The notes: generated from the letters alone by a model not told the origin. A stretch of DNA of 33,646 nucleotides from UMGS1370 sp963557065 (GCA_963557065.1 CAUWCT010000019.1:1-33646); one strand, 5' to 3'. Shown: positions 15,449 through 24,584, numbered from the stretch's first letter. Numbers and translations are program-made.

Positions 15449-16309
15449 ATGGCTAACAATATTTTAATAAGTCCTATTTTAAAATGGGTCGGTGGTAAGA
15501 GGCAATTACTGGCTGACATCATGCCCTTGATTAATAAAAATTGCTCTACTTATGTTGAACCGTTTGTAGGTGGTGGAGCTGTTTTTTTTGAACTGCAACC
15601 TAAAAAAGCAATAATAAATGATTATAATACAGAACTTATCAATGTCTATGAGGTAGTGAGAGATTTTCCGGAAGAACTTATTGACCTGTTAGAAGAACAT
15701 AGCAGAAAAAACACAGAGGAATACTTTTATGATTTGCGAGCTTTGGATAGAAGTCCAGAATATGATAATATGAGTAGAGTCCAAAAAGCGGCAAGGATGA
15801 TTTATCTTAATAAAACATGCTACAATGGCTTGTACAGGGTAAATTCGGCAGGACAATTTAATTCTCCGTATGGAAAATATAAAAATCCAAATATTGTTAA
15901 TGCGACAACGATAAGGGCAATGTCAAAATATCTTAAAAATCCGAAAATTACAATTAAGCAGGGTGATTACAGAGAGACCTTGAAGGGATTACGGAAAGGA
16001 GCATTTGTATATTTAGATCCGCCGTATATGCCCATATCGTCATCTTCGTCCTTTACTGGTTATACAGAAAATGGATTTTCATATGAACAGCAGATTGCAT
16101 TAAGAAATGAGTGTGATAAATTAAAAGAAAAAGGGATCTCTTTTTTACAATCCAACTCAGATTGTCCGGAAATACGGGAATTATATAAAAATTATGATAT
16201 CAGGACAGTACAGGCTAAAAGAAGTATTAATAGCAATGCAAATAAGCGTGGTGAAATTAGTGAGGTATTGATTTGCTATGTCCCAGAAAAAAGACAGCAT
16301 ATCTGTTAA
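15449..16309 (+). CDS. dam: Dam/DpnM-type DNA adenine N6-methyltransferase
   Basis: A class D12 adenine methyltransferase of 286 residues, predicted to methylate A in GATC. Motif I-like segment LKWVGGKRQLL binds the methyl donor, VEPFVGGGAVFF follows, and catalytic motif IV is LDPPYMP. Conserved family stretches such as ARMIYLNKTCYNGLYRVN and the SNSD near the C-terminus are complete. ATG 15449 is preceded by GAAAGGG; an earlier in-frame start at 15389 has no ribosome site. It overlaps the next gene by 32 bases, which makes it the protective half of a type II restriction-modification pair. Base composition is visibly richer in A and T than the flanking chromosome. Confidence 0.9.
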   Translation: MANNILISPILKWVGGKRQLLADIMPLINKNCSTYVEPFVGGGAVFFELQPKKAIINDYNTELINVYEVVRDFPEELIDLLEEHSRKNTEEYFYDLRALDRSPEYDNMSRVQKAARMIYLNKTCYNGLYRVNSAGQFNSPYGKYKNPNIVNATTIRAMSKYLKNPKITIKQGDYRETLKGLRKGAFVYLDPPYMPISSSSSFTGYTENGFSYEQQIALRNECDKLKEKGISFLQSNSDCPEIRELYKNYDIRTVQAKRSINSNANKRGEISEVLICYVPEKRQHIC

Positions 16310-17582
16310 TGATGCATGGAAGGCATTGATAGATAAATATAATATCTTAGAGGAAGTTCAGAAAAATGGATGCTGTCATATTAAGGCGAGTCAGATAAAA
16401 CAGTTTAAAGAACCAAGATTAATGGCAAAATGGGACAGCACGGATTCCTTACCTAAGATATTGCGGGATAATAAAATTAATATCTTGCCAGACAGCAGAA
16501 GTTCATATGTTATAAGTGATTTCTTATTGTATCAGGAAATTCCGGAACTTGAGGAACATGTAACACAAATGACTCACGTAGAACTGCCGGATTATGAGTC
16601 GATAGATGTAAATTCTATTCGTTCAGAAGCAAATGCAATCAATGTACTGTTACTAACAGGTATATTAGATGATTTTTTAAATACCAGTGGTAGCGTTGCT
16701 ACATTTAATGGACGAATGGGAACTGGGAAATTTGATTTTGTAGTCGACACAGCAAGAAATGTCAAACAAAAGATTCATGTTAATAATGCACAGTGTGAAA
16801 TAGACGGCGGATTTGAGAATGATGAGTCGGTTGTGATTATGGAAGCAAAGAATGTGGTTCATGAAGATTTTCATGTTCGTCAGCTTTATTATCCGTATAG
16901 GCTATGGAGAAATAAAGTAAACAAGCCGATTCGGCTGATTTTTTCGGTGTATTCAAATATGATTTTCAGATTGTTTGAATATCGCTTTCATACTTTGGAA
17001 GATTATTCTTCCATTGAGTTAATTCAGATGAAAAATTATTCCCTGCAAGATACAACGATAACGCTGGAGGATTTGCTGAAAGTAAGAGAAAATACAGCAG
17101 TTAAGACGGATGATAGTATGGCTGATACAGATGTGCCGTTTATACAGGCTAACTCGATGGAACGAATTATTTCTCTGTTAGAGAATATGTACGAAAATCC
17201 AATGACCAGTCAGCAGATTGCAGAATTGATGGATTTTGAACTGCGTCAATCCGATTATTATTATAATGCAGGAAGGTATTTGGGGTTATTCGAGAAAATA
17301 CGTGATGATAAGCAGACAGTAGTTGGATTGACAGCGTTAGGAAATAAAGTCTTTAAATTAAACTACAAGGAAAGACAGTTGAAATTGGTTGAACTGATTT
17401 TAGAACATCAGATATTTGGTGATTTTTTTGATAAGATGATCGAAACAGGAGATATGCCAAATAAAAAAGACATTGAGAATGAAATGCGTGCTTTACACGT
17501 ATGTAATGAAGGACAGATAGTACGCAGAGCAGGTTCTGTATATGGTTGGCTCAAGTGGATTTTCAATTTGACTAAATTGTAA
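16278..17582 (+). CDS. Type II restriction endonuclease-like protein, PD-(D/E)XK fold
   Basis: A 434-residue protein paired with the GATC-type methyltransferase. A nuclease core is visible: Asp176 in IDGG, then Glu189 and Lys191 in IMEAKN, matching D-x12-E-x-K of PD-(D/E)XK enzymes. RQLYYPYRLW, with a predicted supporting helix, follows. The N-terminal 100 residues look like a helical DNA-reading domain, and residues about 290-430 like winged-helix modules. It does not resemble the DpnII endonuclease sequence I remember; similar proteins are, as I recall, annotated only as type II restriction enzymes with DUF domains. Cognate cutting of GATC is inferred from the partner. The start inside dam, with CAGAAAAAAG nearby, suggests translational coupling and delayed nuclease synthesis. 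Confidence 0.75.
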   Translation: MSQKKDSISVNDAWKALIDKYNILEEVQKNGCCHIKASQIKQFKEPRLMAKWDSTDSLPKILRDNKINILPDSRSSYVISDFLLYQEIPELEEHVTQMTHVELPDYESIDVNSIRSEANAINVLLLTGILDDFLNTSGSVATFNGRMGTGKFDFVVDTARNVKQKIHVNNAQCEIDGGFENDESVVIMEAKNVVHEDFHVRQLYYPYRLWRNKVNKPIRLIFSVYSNMIFRLFEYRFHTLEDYSSIELIQMKNYSLQDTTITLEDLLKVRENTAVKTDDSMADTDVPFIQANSMERIISLLENMYENPMTSQQIAELMDFELRQSDYYYNAGRYLGLFEKIRDDKQTVVGLTALGNKVFKLNYKERQLKLVELILEHQIFGDFFDKMIETGDMPNKKDIENEMRALHVCNEGQIVRRAGSVYGWLKWIFNLTKL

Positions 17583-17641
17583 TCAGGGGCTGGTGCACGA
17601 ATACCCAATGTTAAACGCGATAACAGGAGTGGAAGGCAACT

Positions 17642-19084
17642 ATGAATTTTTTTGATTACATAAAAAACGATGCATTTTTTAAGCCATTAACATTGAAATA
17701 TAAAAGAGTATATTACGACTGTATTCAGATTTTAATTGATAAAATGAAAGAATTGCCGGTATTGTATGAATCTGATGCAAAAGACAGTATTACGCTATAT
17801 TTAAAAAATGCAGGACTTGGTGAAATAAGAAAAAGTGTATCAGGGGAAGAAGAACTTATTGAAGAAACAGAGGAAAACGGCCTTGGGCTGAATGGGGCCG
17901 GAATGATTGCTTTTTTTCGTGAATGCGGCTGGCTGCTGCCCCGCGAGATAGGCAGAAATGGCGAATATATAGTGAATGTTGCGGTTGACTGCAGAAGACT
18001 TATGGATTTTCTGAGAAAAATGACAGAAAAGAGCGGAGAGGGAATGATGTCAAACCGCATTTTTTCTATGTACGAGATTATGAAATCTGCATTTGAAGAA
18101 GATTCTGTGCGCAGAGAGAGACCTTATACGAATATCCTTGTGCCGTTAATGGATAATGAGACAGAACTGAAAAATGAACTGACGGATTTGAAAGACAGTA
18201 TTTCCGGTATTATGAAAGCAGTCATTTTGTTTCAGGACATTAACAGTTTTGGACAGTTTATCATGAAAGATGAAATGCTGGATCAGTTCTTCAGCGAATA
18301 TTTTTTTGTAAAAAACAATGGATTAATTCCTGCGCAGATCTCATTTATAAGGGCTAAATTAAGGATTCTCAGGCAGGAGGAAACCTGCGAAAAGATGATA
18401 AAAGAATGTTCGGAAAAGCTGCAGTTAAACTATGAAGAAGCCAGGGAACGTGTAGAACAGTATTTTGCAGAACTTCAGTATTTTTTAAGTGTTGAATATG
18501 AGGCGAATATGGAACTCATTGACAGCCGTATTAATAACTACTACAATCTTGCAAATACGAGAATCATACTGATGGCGAGCAATGGGATACGGCTGGAAGC
18601 GGCAATCAGTGATTTTTTAAACGCAGTCTCAAAGATGCCAAAAGAACAGCAGGAAGCTGTAATGGAAAAAGCGGCGGACTGTACCCGTATTACCAATCAG
18701 AGGTACGTGGGATATAAGTCCTTTGAAAAAAATAAACGCATAAAAAACGAAGGGGAAAATATCGGACTTACTGCTGCGGATTTATCAGAAGAAGAAAAGA
18801 GAAGGCAGACAGAAAGACTGTTTAACAGTTCTCCCAATCGATATTCTGTTGATAAGGTAAGTTCATTTCTGGATGTGCAGTTGGGCGGTGAAGACCACAT
18901 GGATGTGAAGGAAACGCCGGTCCGGTCAAAGGAAGAAGTGCTGATGTATGCGGCGGCAATGCTTTACGCCAACAACGAAGAGTTTCCCTATGAGATTCAG
19001 CTAAGAGAAGAAACTGTAAAAACAGAAATTGCGGATATTACGGATATAACGGTGATTAAGAAACAGAAGGGGAACAGTCTATGA
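17642..19084 (+). CDS. jetA: Wadjet anti-plasmid system protein JetA (kleisin-like)
   Basis: First subunit of the Wadjet complex, the MukF/kleisin-like bridge of the SMC dimer. The 480-residue protein starts with FFDYIKNDAFFKPLTLKYKR. An N-terminal winged-helix part is followed by long helices (about 150-330) and an acidic, flexible linker near the C-terminus (380-430). It does not look like the DUF3375-type JetA of type I or the DUF2397/2398 proteins of type II, so a type III-like system (DUF5716) is my inference. Identification rests mainly on the four-gene context. ATG 17642 has GGAGTGGAAGG upstream. Only 59 bp separate it from the restriction gene and no terminator is seen there. Confidence 0.85.
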   Translation: MNFFDYIKNDAFFKPLTLKYKRVYYDCIQILIDKMKELPVLYESDAKDSITLYLKNAGLGEIRKSVSGEEELIEETEENGLGLNGAGMIAFFRECGWLLPREIGRNGEYIVNVAVDCRRLMDFLRKMTEKSGEGMMSNRIFSMYEIMKSAFEEDSVRRERPYTNILVPLMDNETELKNELTDLKDSISGIMKAVILFQDINSFGQFIMKDEMLDQFFSEYFFVKNNGLIPAQISFIRAKLRILRQEETCEKMIKECSEKLQLNYEEARERVEQYFAELQYFLSVEYEANMELIDSRINNYYNLANTRIILMASNGIRLEAAISDFLNAVSKMPKEQQEAVMEKAADCTRITNQRYVGYKSFEKNKRIKNEGENIGLTAADLSEEEKRRQTERLFNSSPNRYSVDKVSSFLDVQLGGEDHMDVKETPVRSKEEVLMYAAAMLYANNEEFPYEIQLREETVKTEIADITDITVIKKQKGNSL

Positions 19085-19719
19085 ATGATTTCGGCTTTAT
19101 GAAAACAATGAAGGAAGAGGATGCGTATTTATTTAAGCGCTGTATTCGTAAAATGCTTGATGCAACATTTATAGTGGCGGATAAAGATGAAAAATTGTAT
19201 GACTTTATATCGTCAGAGTCCAATCAATATGATGTGAATACGTATCTGGCAGTCATTGGGTATAAAGTGGTTGTAGAAGAAAAAATGAAAGTAGCCATGC
19301 TGCAGCAATCAGATGAAGATGCTGAGACAGTAGGACTAAAGAAGATAAATTTATACCGGTTTGATGCAAAACAGGTAAAATTATTAATGGTGCTCTGGCT
19401 TTTATTTCTGGAGCGTATGGGGTATGCAGATCCGGTGCATATAACGGTGGGCGACATCATTGACAAATGTAAGATTTATCAGATTAATCTGAAGCCGGCG
19501 GAATTTAAAGAATCCTATCGGATATTTAAAAAGTTCAGCCTCATCGATTATAGTGACGATATAACAGAAGAGGACGGAAAAGTCCGCTTGTATCCATCCC
19601 TGCAGTTTTGTATGGACATTGGACAACTGAAGCAGGTTATGGCGGAATATACCGCAGATGGAGACAAGACAGAGACGGAGCAGGATGAATTCCTGGAGAG
19701 TGAGGATACAGATGAATAA
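19081..19719 (+). CDS. jetB: Wadjet anti-plasmid system protein JetB (DUF4194-like, MukE-like)
   Basis: A 212-residue winged-helix (KITE) protein expected to bind JetA, as MukE binds MukF. The recognisable core is FDAKQVKLLMVLWLLFLERM followed by DIIDKCKIYQINLKPAEFK and a KLIDY-like wing (KKFSLIDYSDD, then VRLYPSLQFCM). The C-terminal tail is very acidic. Its ATG overlaps the jetA stop in an ATGA arrangement, and its own stop overlaps the jetC start by eight bases, so subunit synthesis is coupled. Confidence 0.87.
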   Translation: MNDFGFMKTMKEEDAYLFKRCIRKMLDATFIVADKDEKLYDFISSESNQYDVNTYLAVIGYKVVVEEKMKVAMLQQSDEDAETVGLKKINLYRFDAKQVKLLMVLWLLFLERMGYADPVHITVGDIIDKCKIYQINLKPAEFKESYRIFKKFSLIDYSDDITEEDGKVRLYPSLQFCMDIGQLKQVMAEYTADGDKTETEQDEFLESEDTDE

Positions 19720-22700
19720 AACGGTTTTACGGAATATACATTTGGTAAACTGGTATGGATTCAGCAATCGGACAATCCCTGTTTCAGAAAATCTGACGTT
19801 GATTTCCGGTGAGAATGAATGTGGAAAATCGACCATCTTAGATGCCATTAAGTATGCGTATACAGGCGATACGCAATTTAATAAAGCTACAAGCGGATAC
19901 AATACAGGCGTAGGAAAAAGAAATTTAGTCTCCTATACAAGATGCCTGGTAGATGCCAGTGCAGGAATATACGCCAGACCTGCTGAGAAAATACCGGTGG
20001 TATACACCCATATTGCCCTGGAATATTTTGATCAGATCAACGAACATCCATTTGTGTTGGGCGTAGTAATCGAAACGGCTGTTACCGATATCAGGGGTAC
20101 CCATTGGTATGCCTTAGACGGAAAAACCATTGCAGATATTTCCTTTGTGTATGAGGAAAATTCCGTTATAAAACCTTATGACGCATCAGGTTTTCAGAAA
20201 AAATACGGGGTTCAGATGAAAACCAAAAAAGAGGGCATTACGCTGTTTATGCAGATGGTAGGACTAAAACTCCCCTATCAGGAAGTGCCGAAATATCAGA
20301 GAAAACTCAGAAATATCATGGCCTATAATCCTGCTGCAAAAATCCAGGAATTTATAAAGGAATCTGTTTTAGAAGAACATGATGTCAATTTTGATAAATT
20401 AAAAGAAGCTAAAAAGAATATTGAGCAGATAAACGGCAGTCTGGAACAAATCAATCAGGAATTACAGGATTTGGATTCCATACTGGCAGATTATGACGAA
20501 CACGACAAGAAGTCTCTGCAGTTAAAGACAGATGACATAAAAATGATTTACAGAGATCTGGTACAGTGTCAGAGGGATACCAGAGAGGCAGAGGAGTTTA
20601 TTGAAAAGAACCGGATTACCTGTGAACTTTTAGCAGAAAAAATTGACAAACAGGATCAGGAAATTGACGAAATCGACAAAACGTATTCAGAAACCAGAAG
20701 GGCGCTTCTCGATCTGGATGTTTCAAAGGCAATCGAAGCGTCCAGGCAATTAATAGATGCCTATGAAAAGCAGTTGGCAAAATTGGCAGAAGAGAAGGAA
20801 AAGCTGGAAACCTTTCGTCAGAATATGCAGGAAATGACGGCTCAATTAGCAAAGATGGGAGTAACAGTGCAAAATGCGCAGGTACTGGAGAGACTGACTT
20901 CCAAAGGCCTTGAGGCGGGTGAAAAGCAGAGAGGCATTGATTTGCTAAAGGAAGAACTCCAGCAATGCCGCGATGGGTTTATTGAGAAACATACCCTGCT
21001 GAAAAGAGATCTGGAAATCCTGCAGAATGAATGTATAGAACAAAACGGGATTATTGAAAGCTGCAATAAAAACAGGATGGATGACTCCAATGTCCGGGAA
21101 CAGACAGAACTGATTAGAGAGATTAATCGGGAATTAAAAAAGCATGGCATTGATGAAGAAGCCCATATGGCTTACGAATACGTAATTGAACTGAAGGATG
21201 AGAACTGGAGAAATGCGATTGAAGCCTTTTTAGGAGTCCATCGCTATGCCATAATCGTGTCGAAGAATGGGTTTGATGTTGCCAATGCTGTCATGGATAA
21301 GTCAAAGTACCGGTATGTTGAATTAGTAAATACAAAACGGTTGATGGCAAGAAAGCTGGATTGTGAGGAAGATTCGGTTTTCCACTATCTGGCTGTGCAG
21401 AATGAGACTGCGGCAAATTATTTTAAATACTGGCTGGGGAGAATTCACGCAGTCCCCATGGAACAGGTGCCGGATTATGATAACGCCATGTCAATGGAGG
21501 GAAAGCTGAGCCGCAATATGGCCGTAACCTACATAAACACAAAGAAAATCAGAAATTATTGTCTGGGGAGCCAGGCAATCGAGTTAAATAAGAGAGCGGC
21601 AGAAAGAAAACTGCGGGAACTGGAAAAGAAAGAAGAGGAAATTCTGGTACAGCAGAAAGAGCTGCAGGACCGATCGAAAAATCTGCAGACTGCTTTAACA
21701 TACTTTAAAGAGTTCCATTTTAGCGTCCATAAAGAGTGGGCGGATCTATCCGTTGATTTAAATAATGAAAAAGGCCATTACAGAGAACTGGTGGAAGCGC
21801 AGAAGAATAATGCGGAATTTATGGCATTAAACGAGAGAGTATCGGTACTGAAACAAAAGCTGGATGATAAGAAAAAGGAACATGCCGAAAACTTAAAGAA
21901 AAAGACAATCTTAGAGACAGAGGTATCAGAAAAGGAGAAATCAGTAAAAGGACTTAAGGCAAAAGAAAGTGCAAAACAGGCGGAGCTGGACGAAGAGAGA
22001 ATTACAGAAAGTTCTGCTGTAGAAAAGGCAATAGAAGAATATGACAGGTATTTGTCAGGAGAAAACCAGAGTGGCGGCCTGATGGTCCATGCAACAAAAG
22101 AACGGGTAAACCGAAGAGTGCGGGAACTGGAGGGAAACATCAACGGCAAGCAGCAGACCTATAACAACCGCAAACAGGAAGTAGATAAATTGCCAATCGG
22201 TCTGGGGTACGAAGCTGCCTACCAGAAAAGAAGAGGAAAAATCTGGATTGATGATTTGCAGGGCATACAGCAGAAATTAAAAGAGCAGACCCTCACCTAT
22301 GAGCGGATATTTAAAAGAGAGTTTGTTCTCAATATCTATCACGCGGCTAAAGATGCAAAAGATGATATTGGGGATATCAATAAGGAGCTGCGGAAACTTC
22401 AGTTTGCCACAAAGTATCAGTTTGACGTGAGAATGCTCAATGACAATTCAGATTATGCAAAAATTTTGCGGTATGCAGAGTATTTGCAGGAAACAAACAA
22501 TATGTCGGATGGCCAGATGACACTGACAAGCCTCATGGGGTACGAAAATGATGAGGTTGAAACAAGAGAACGGGAAATCCGGGATATTATCAATAAGGTT
22601 ATTGATCACAGCGACATAGGGGAGATCAAAAAATTTGCAGATTACCGGAATTATATGAGTTATGAAATCATTATCAATAACGATGAAGTAAAAGACGGTA

Positions 22701-23035
22701 AGCTGTCCAAACAGGTGGGATACAATTCCGGAGCAGGAACCCAGATTCCCTACACCCTGATCCTTTCAGCGGCATTATCTATGCTGTACAATGTCAGAGT
22801 CAATTCCGTGCGGTTGATTTTCATTGATGAACCTTTTGAAAAGATGAGCGACCACAATATAAAACTGATGCTTGATTTTTTTAAAAACCAGAATTTCCAG
22901 GTAATCTTCTGTGCACCGCCCAACAAACTGGAATCCATTGGCAGTCAATGCGGAGTCATCATTCCGGTTCTTAAGATTAGCAATGACAATATGCAGATAG
23001 GAGAGATCCGGTTTCATGAGCAATCAGGATTATAA
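19712..23035 (+). CDS. jetC: Wadjet SMC-like ATPase JetC (MukB-like)
   Basis: Motor subunit of Wadjet, 1107 residues. It is built as an SMC/MukB protein: ATPase head with Walker A GENECGKST (33-41), two long heptad-rich coiled-coil arms (about 230-460 and 600-870), and a central hinge-like domain around 470-590 (KDENWRNAIEAFLG). The C-terminal head half has an ABC signature (SGAGTQ, near 1006) and Walker B IFIDEP with Asp1039 and Glu1040. In the family it extrudes DNA loops and senses small circular DNA, handing it to JetD. ATG 19712 is chosen over an upstream frame from 19658 because AGTGAGG lies just before it and it overlaps the jetB stop. All ATPase motifs are intact, so the system looks active. 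Confidence 0.93.
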   Translation: MNKTVLRNIHLVNWYGFSNRTIPVSENLTLISGENECGKSTILDAIKYAYTGDTQFNKATSGYNTGVGKRNLVSYTRCLVDASAGIYARPAEKIPVVYTHIALEYFDQINEHPFVLGVVIETAVTDIRGTHWYALDGKTIADISFVYEENSVIKPYDASGFQKKYGVQMKTKKEGITLFMQMVGLKLPYQEVPKYQRKLRNIMAYNPAAKIQEFIKESVLEEHDVNFDKLKEAKKNIEQINGSLEQINQELQDLDSILADYDEHDKKSLQLKTDDIKMIYRDLVQCQRDTREAEEFIEKNRITCELLAEKIDKQDQEIDEIDKTYSETRRALLDLDVSKAIEASRQLIDAYEKQLAKLAEEKEKLETFRQNMQEMTAQLAKMGVTVQNAQVLERLTSKGLEAGEKQRGIDLLKEELQQCRDGFIEKHTLLKRDLEILQNECIEQNGIIESCNKNRMDDSNVREQTELIREINRELKKHGIDEEAHMAYEYVIELKDENWRNAIEAFLGVHRYAIIVSKNGFDVANAVMDKSKYRYVELVNTKRLMARKLDCEEDSVFHYLAVQNETAANYFKYWLGRIHAVPMEQVPDYDNAMSMEGKLSRNMAVTYINTKKIRNYCLGSQAIELNKRAAERKLRELEKKEEEILVQQKELQDRSKNLQTALTYFKEFHFSVHKEWADLSVDLNNEKGHYRELVEAQKNNAEFMALNERVSVLKQKLDDKKKEHAENLKKKTILETEVSEKEKSVKGLKAKESAKQAELDEERITESSAVEKAIEEYDRYLSGENQSGGLMVHATKERVNRRVRELEGNINGKQQTYNNRKQEVDKLPIGLGYEAAYQKRRGKIWIDDLQGIQQKLKEQTLTYERIFKREFVLNIYHAAKDAKDDIGDINKELRKLQFATKYQFDVRMLNDNSDYAKILRYAEYLQETNNMSDGQMTLTSLMGYENDEVETREREIRDIINKVIDHSDIGEIKKFADYRNYMSYEIIINNDEVKDGKLSKQVGYNSGAGTQIPYTLILSAALSMLYNVRVNSVRLIFIDEPFEKMSDHNIKLMLDFFKNQNFQVIFCAPPNKLESIGSQCGVIIPVLKISNDNMQIGEIRFHEQSGL

Positions 23036-24251
23036 AAAGGCAATCCTTGACAAGCTGTTAAAGAAATACAATAACCGATATGCCAAAAACATTACGACCA
23101 ATAGAAGAATTTTGTTAAAGCCGGCAGAGGTATACAAAGAGTATGCCAGAAACAATGCGGATATATCAAAAAAGCAGGAGATTTATGAGGCAGTATCCGC
23201 ATTGGCCGGTATGGGATTTGTAACGGCTGATTATCTGAAATTCAGCAATGATATAGAAAAGATCTATCTTTCTGAAGAAAATTTGCCTTCCATCTACGAA
23301 TATTTAAAAAAAGAATATGGGGTAATCCCTCAAAGCAGCATTGCAGAACTTGTGCAGGAGATTGCAGAAAAATATACCGGAGAAGGGGAAATTGCCGGGA
23401 AATACTGTGAAAGTATCCTGAAACAGATGGAAGATCCCAGATATCCTCTGATTCCTGAAAGAATAGAAGAAAACCTGAAGATGTTTTGCTTTTTGGAGAA
23501 AAACAGGGAAAGCTTGTATGTACGGGAGGTTTCCATGCTGGTATATGGGGACTCCAAATGGTTTGAAAACAATAACTATGAAGAAGTATGTACATTTCTA
23601 AGAAGTGCCACAGGACGGGTCAGGGCAGAAGGGGAACGAAATGACGCAGTGTTAAGCTGCTTTTATGTTGTACAAACAGAACAGGAAATTTTTATAAAAG
23701 GCAATTGGAACATAGAGTGGGAACAGTACGCCTTAGATGTGTCAAACTTTCAGGGCGGAATCGCTATAGCAGCCAGTGACGTCCAAAGCATAAAACATAT
23801 CAGTGTCAATGCCGAAGGCATCATGACCATTGAAAATAAAACATCGTTTCAGAGATTAAGAGGAGAGAAATTTACCACCATGTATCTGGGAGGTTTTGCC
23901 AATAGACATCAGATAGAATTTCTCAAAAAAGTTATCTCGGACAACCCAGATATCAGATATTGCCATTTTGGAGATATTGATGTGGGCGGATTTCTGATTC
24001 ATAAGCATTTATGCCGCGAGACAGCGACCCACTTTGAACTGTACAGAATGGGAATCGAGCAGTTATGTGACAGGCGCTTTAGCCATTGTTTAAAAGTATT
24101 GACAGAAAATGATAGAAACCGGCTCCAGTCGTTAATGGAAGATGGTTTGTATGGGGAAGTCCTGAAATATATGGAAGAACATGATGTAAAGCTGGAACAG
24201 GAAATTGTGAGTTATTATGCAAATAGAGATTTAAAACCGCAAGATATATGA
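23016..24251 (+). CDS. jetD: Wadjet nuclease subunit JetD (Toprim/TopoVI A-like)
   Basis: Effector nuclease of Wadjet, 411 residues, related to topoisomerase VI A/Spo11 folds. The N-terminal arm and winged-helix region (1-250) is followed by a Toprim domain with the catalytic glutamate Glu273 in TIENKTSF and the metal-binding Asp320 and Asp322 in FGDIDVGGF. The C-terminus closes with LEQEIVSYY, typical of the group. In characterised systems it cleaves plasmid DNA trapped by the JetABC motor. The gene overlaps jetC by 20 bases, with GGAGAG as ribosome site, and is the last of the operon; a strong terminator follows. Confidence 0.92.
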   Translation: MSNQDYKKAILDKLLKKYNNRYAKNITTNRRILLKPAEVYKEYARNNADISKKQEIYEAVSALAGMGFVTADYLKFSNDIEKIYLSEENLPSIYEYLKKEYGVIPQSSIAELVQEIAEKYTGEGEIAGKYCESILKQMEDPRYPLIPERIEENLKMFCFLEKNRESLYVREVSMLVYGDSKWFENNNYEEVCTFLRSATGRVRAEGERNDAVLSCFYVVQTEQEIFIKGNWNIEWEQYALDVSNFQGGIAIAASDVQSIKHISVNAEGIMTIENKTSFQRLRGEKFTTMYLGGFANRHQIEFLKKVISDNPDIRYCHFGDIDVGGFLIHKHLCRETATHFELYRMGIEQLCDRRFSHCLKVLTENDRNRLQSLMEDGLYGEVLKYMEEHDVKLEQEIVSYYANRDLKPQDI

Positions 24252-24280
24252 AAAAAGCCCATTAAAAATGTAATGGCGGC

Positions 24281-24334
24281 AAAGATGGCGCAGAAAGTTT
24301 CTTAAATAAAAAAACTTTCTGCGCTATCTTTTTT
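24281..24334 (+). terminator. Terminator of the jet operon
   Basis: AAAGATGGCGCAGAAAGTTT (24281-24300) pairs, with one mismatch, with the segment from 24312 to 24331 and runs into six T. It marks the right end of the defence island. Confidence 0.85.
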
Positions 24335-24370
24335 GCGGACAAAACTTGAATTGACAGAATCAAAAAAATT

Positions 24371-24435
24371 CTTAATACAATCTTAATCCAAAAACCTGCC
24401 TGTTAATCCTATTTTAATTGGGAGCGTGATAGAAT
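24371..24435 (+). promoter_or_regulatory. kdp promoter with OmpR/PhoB-type direct repeats
   Basis: CTTAAT (24371, 24382), GTTAAT (24402) and TTTAAT (24413) form two pairs, each with 11-bp spacing, offset by 31 bp. The -10 is TAGAAT (24430-24435) with an extended TG; the -35 position (TCCTAT) is poor. This is the layout of an activator-dependent promoter bound by an OmpR-family regulator, presumably a KdpE, which is not in the window. The AAAGGAGG ribosome site follows directly, leaving no room for a c-di-AMP riboswitch. Confidence 0.55.
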
Positions 24436-24459
24436 CCCTAAGCAAAGGAGGAAGAAGTT

Positions 24460-24561
24460 ATGATGGATTTGATTATGATTGCAATACTACTTGGAAGTTT
24501 TGGCCTGGTAAAACTGTTTGTGGGTTTTTGTGAAAAACAGATTGGGTCAAACGAAAAATAA
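24460..24561 (+). CDS. Small membrane peptide at the head of the kdp operon
   Basis: A 33-residue peptide with one hydrophobic helix (LIMIAILLGSFGLVKLFVGF) and a CEKQ-containing hydrophilic tail. It has an excellent ribosome site (AAAGGAGG, eight bases upstream) and is the first frame after the kdp promoter, so it is probably real. Similar short peptides ending in a Cys-Glu-containing tail precede kdpF in other bacteria, and clostridial kdp operons are known to carry extra small genes here (from memory). It may assist KdpFABC assembly or regulation; no function is established from the sequence. Confidence 0.6.
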   Translation: MMDLIMIAILLGSFGLVKLFVGFCEKQIGSNEK

Positions 24562-24584
24562 CAGAAATTCAGGAGGAATGAGAT

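Noticed and set aside
23016..24251. Independent topoisomerase VI subunit A
   Set aside because: The Toprim residues fit, but the length, the jetC overlap and the four-gene context identify JetD of Wadjet.
13065..24335. Integrase, transposase or CRISPR array in the accessory island
   Set aside because: None recognised on either strand; mobility is inferred only from position, remnants and composition.
24335..24459. c-di-AMP (ydaO-type) riboswitch before kdp
   Set aside because: The leader after the likely start site is under 20 nt and the region is filled by direct repeats and a -10.
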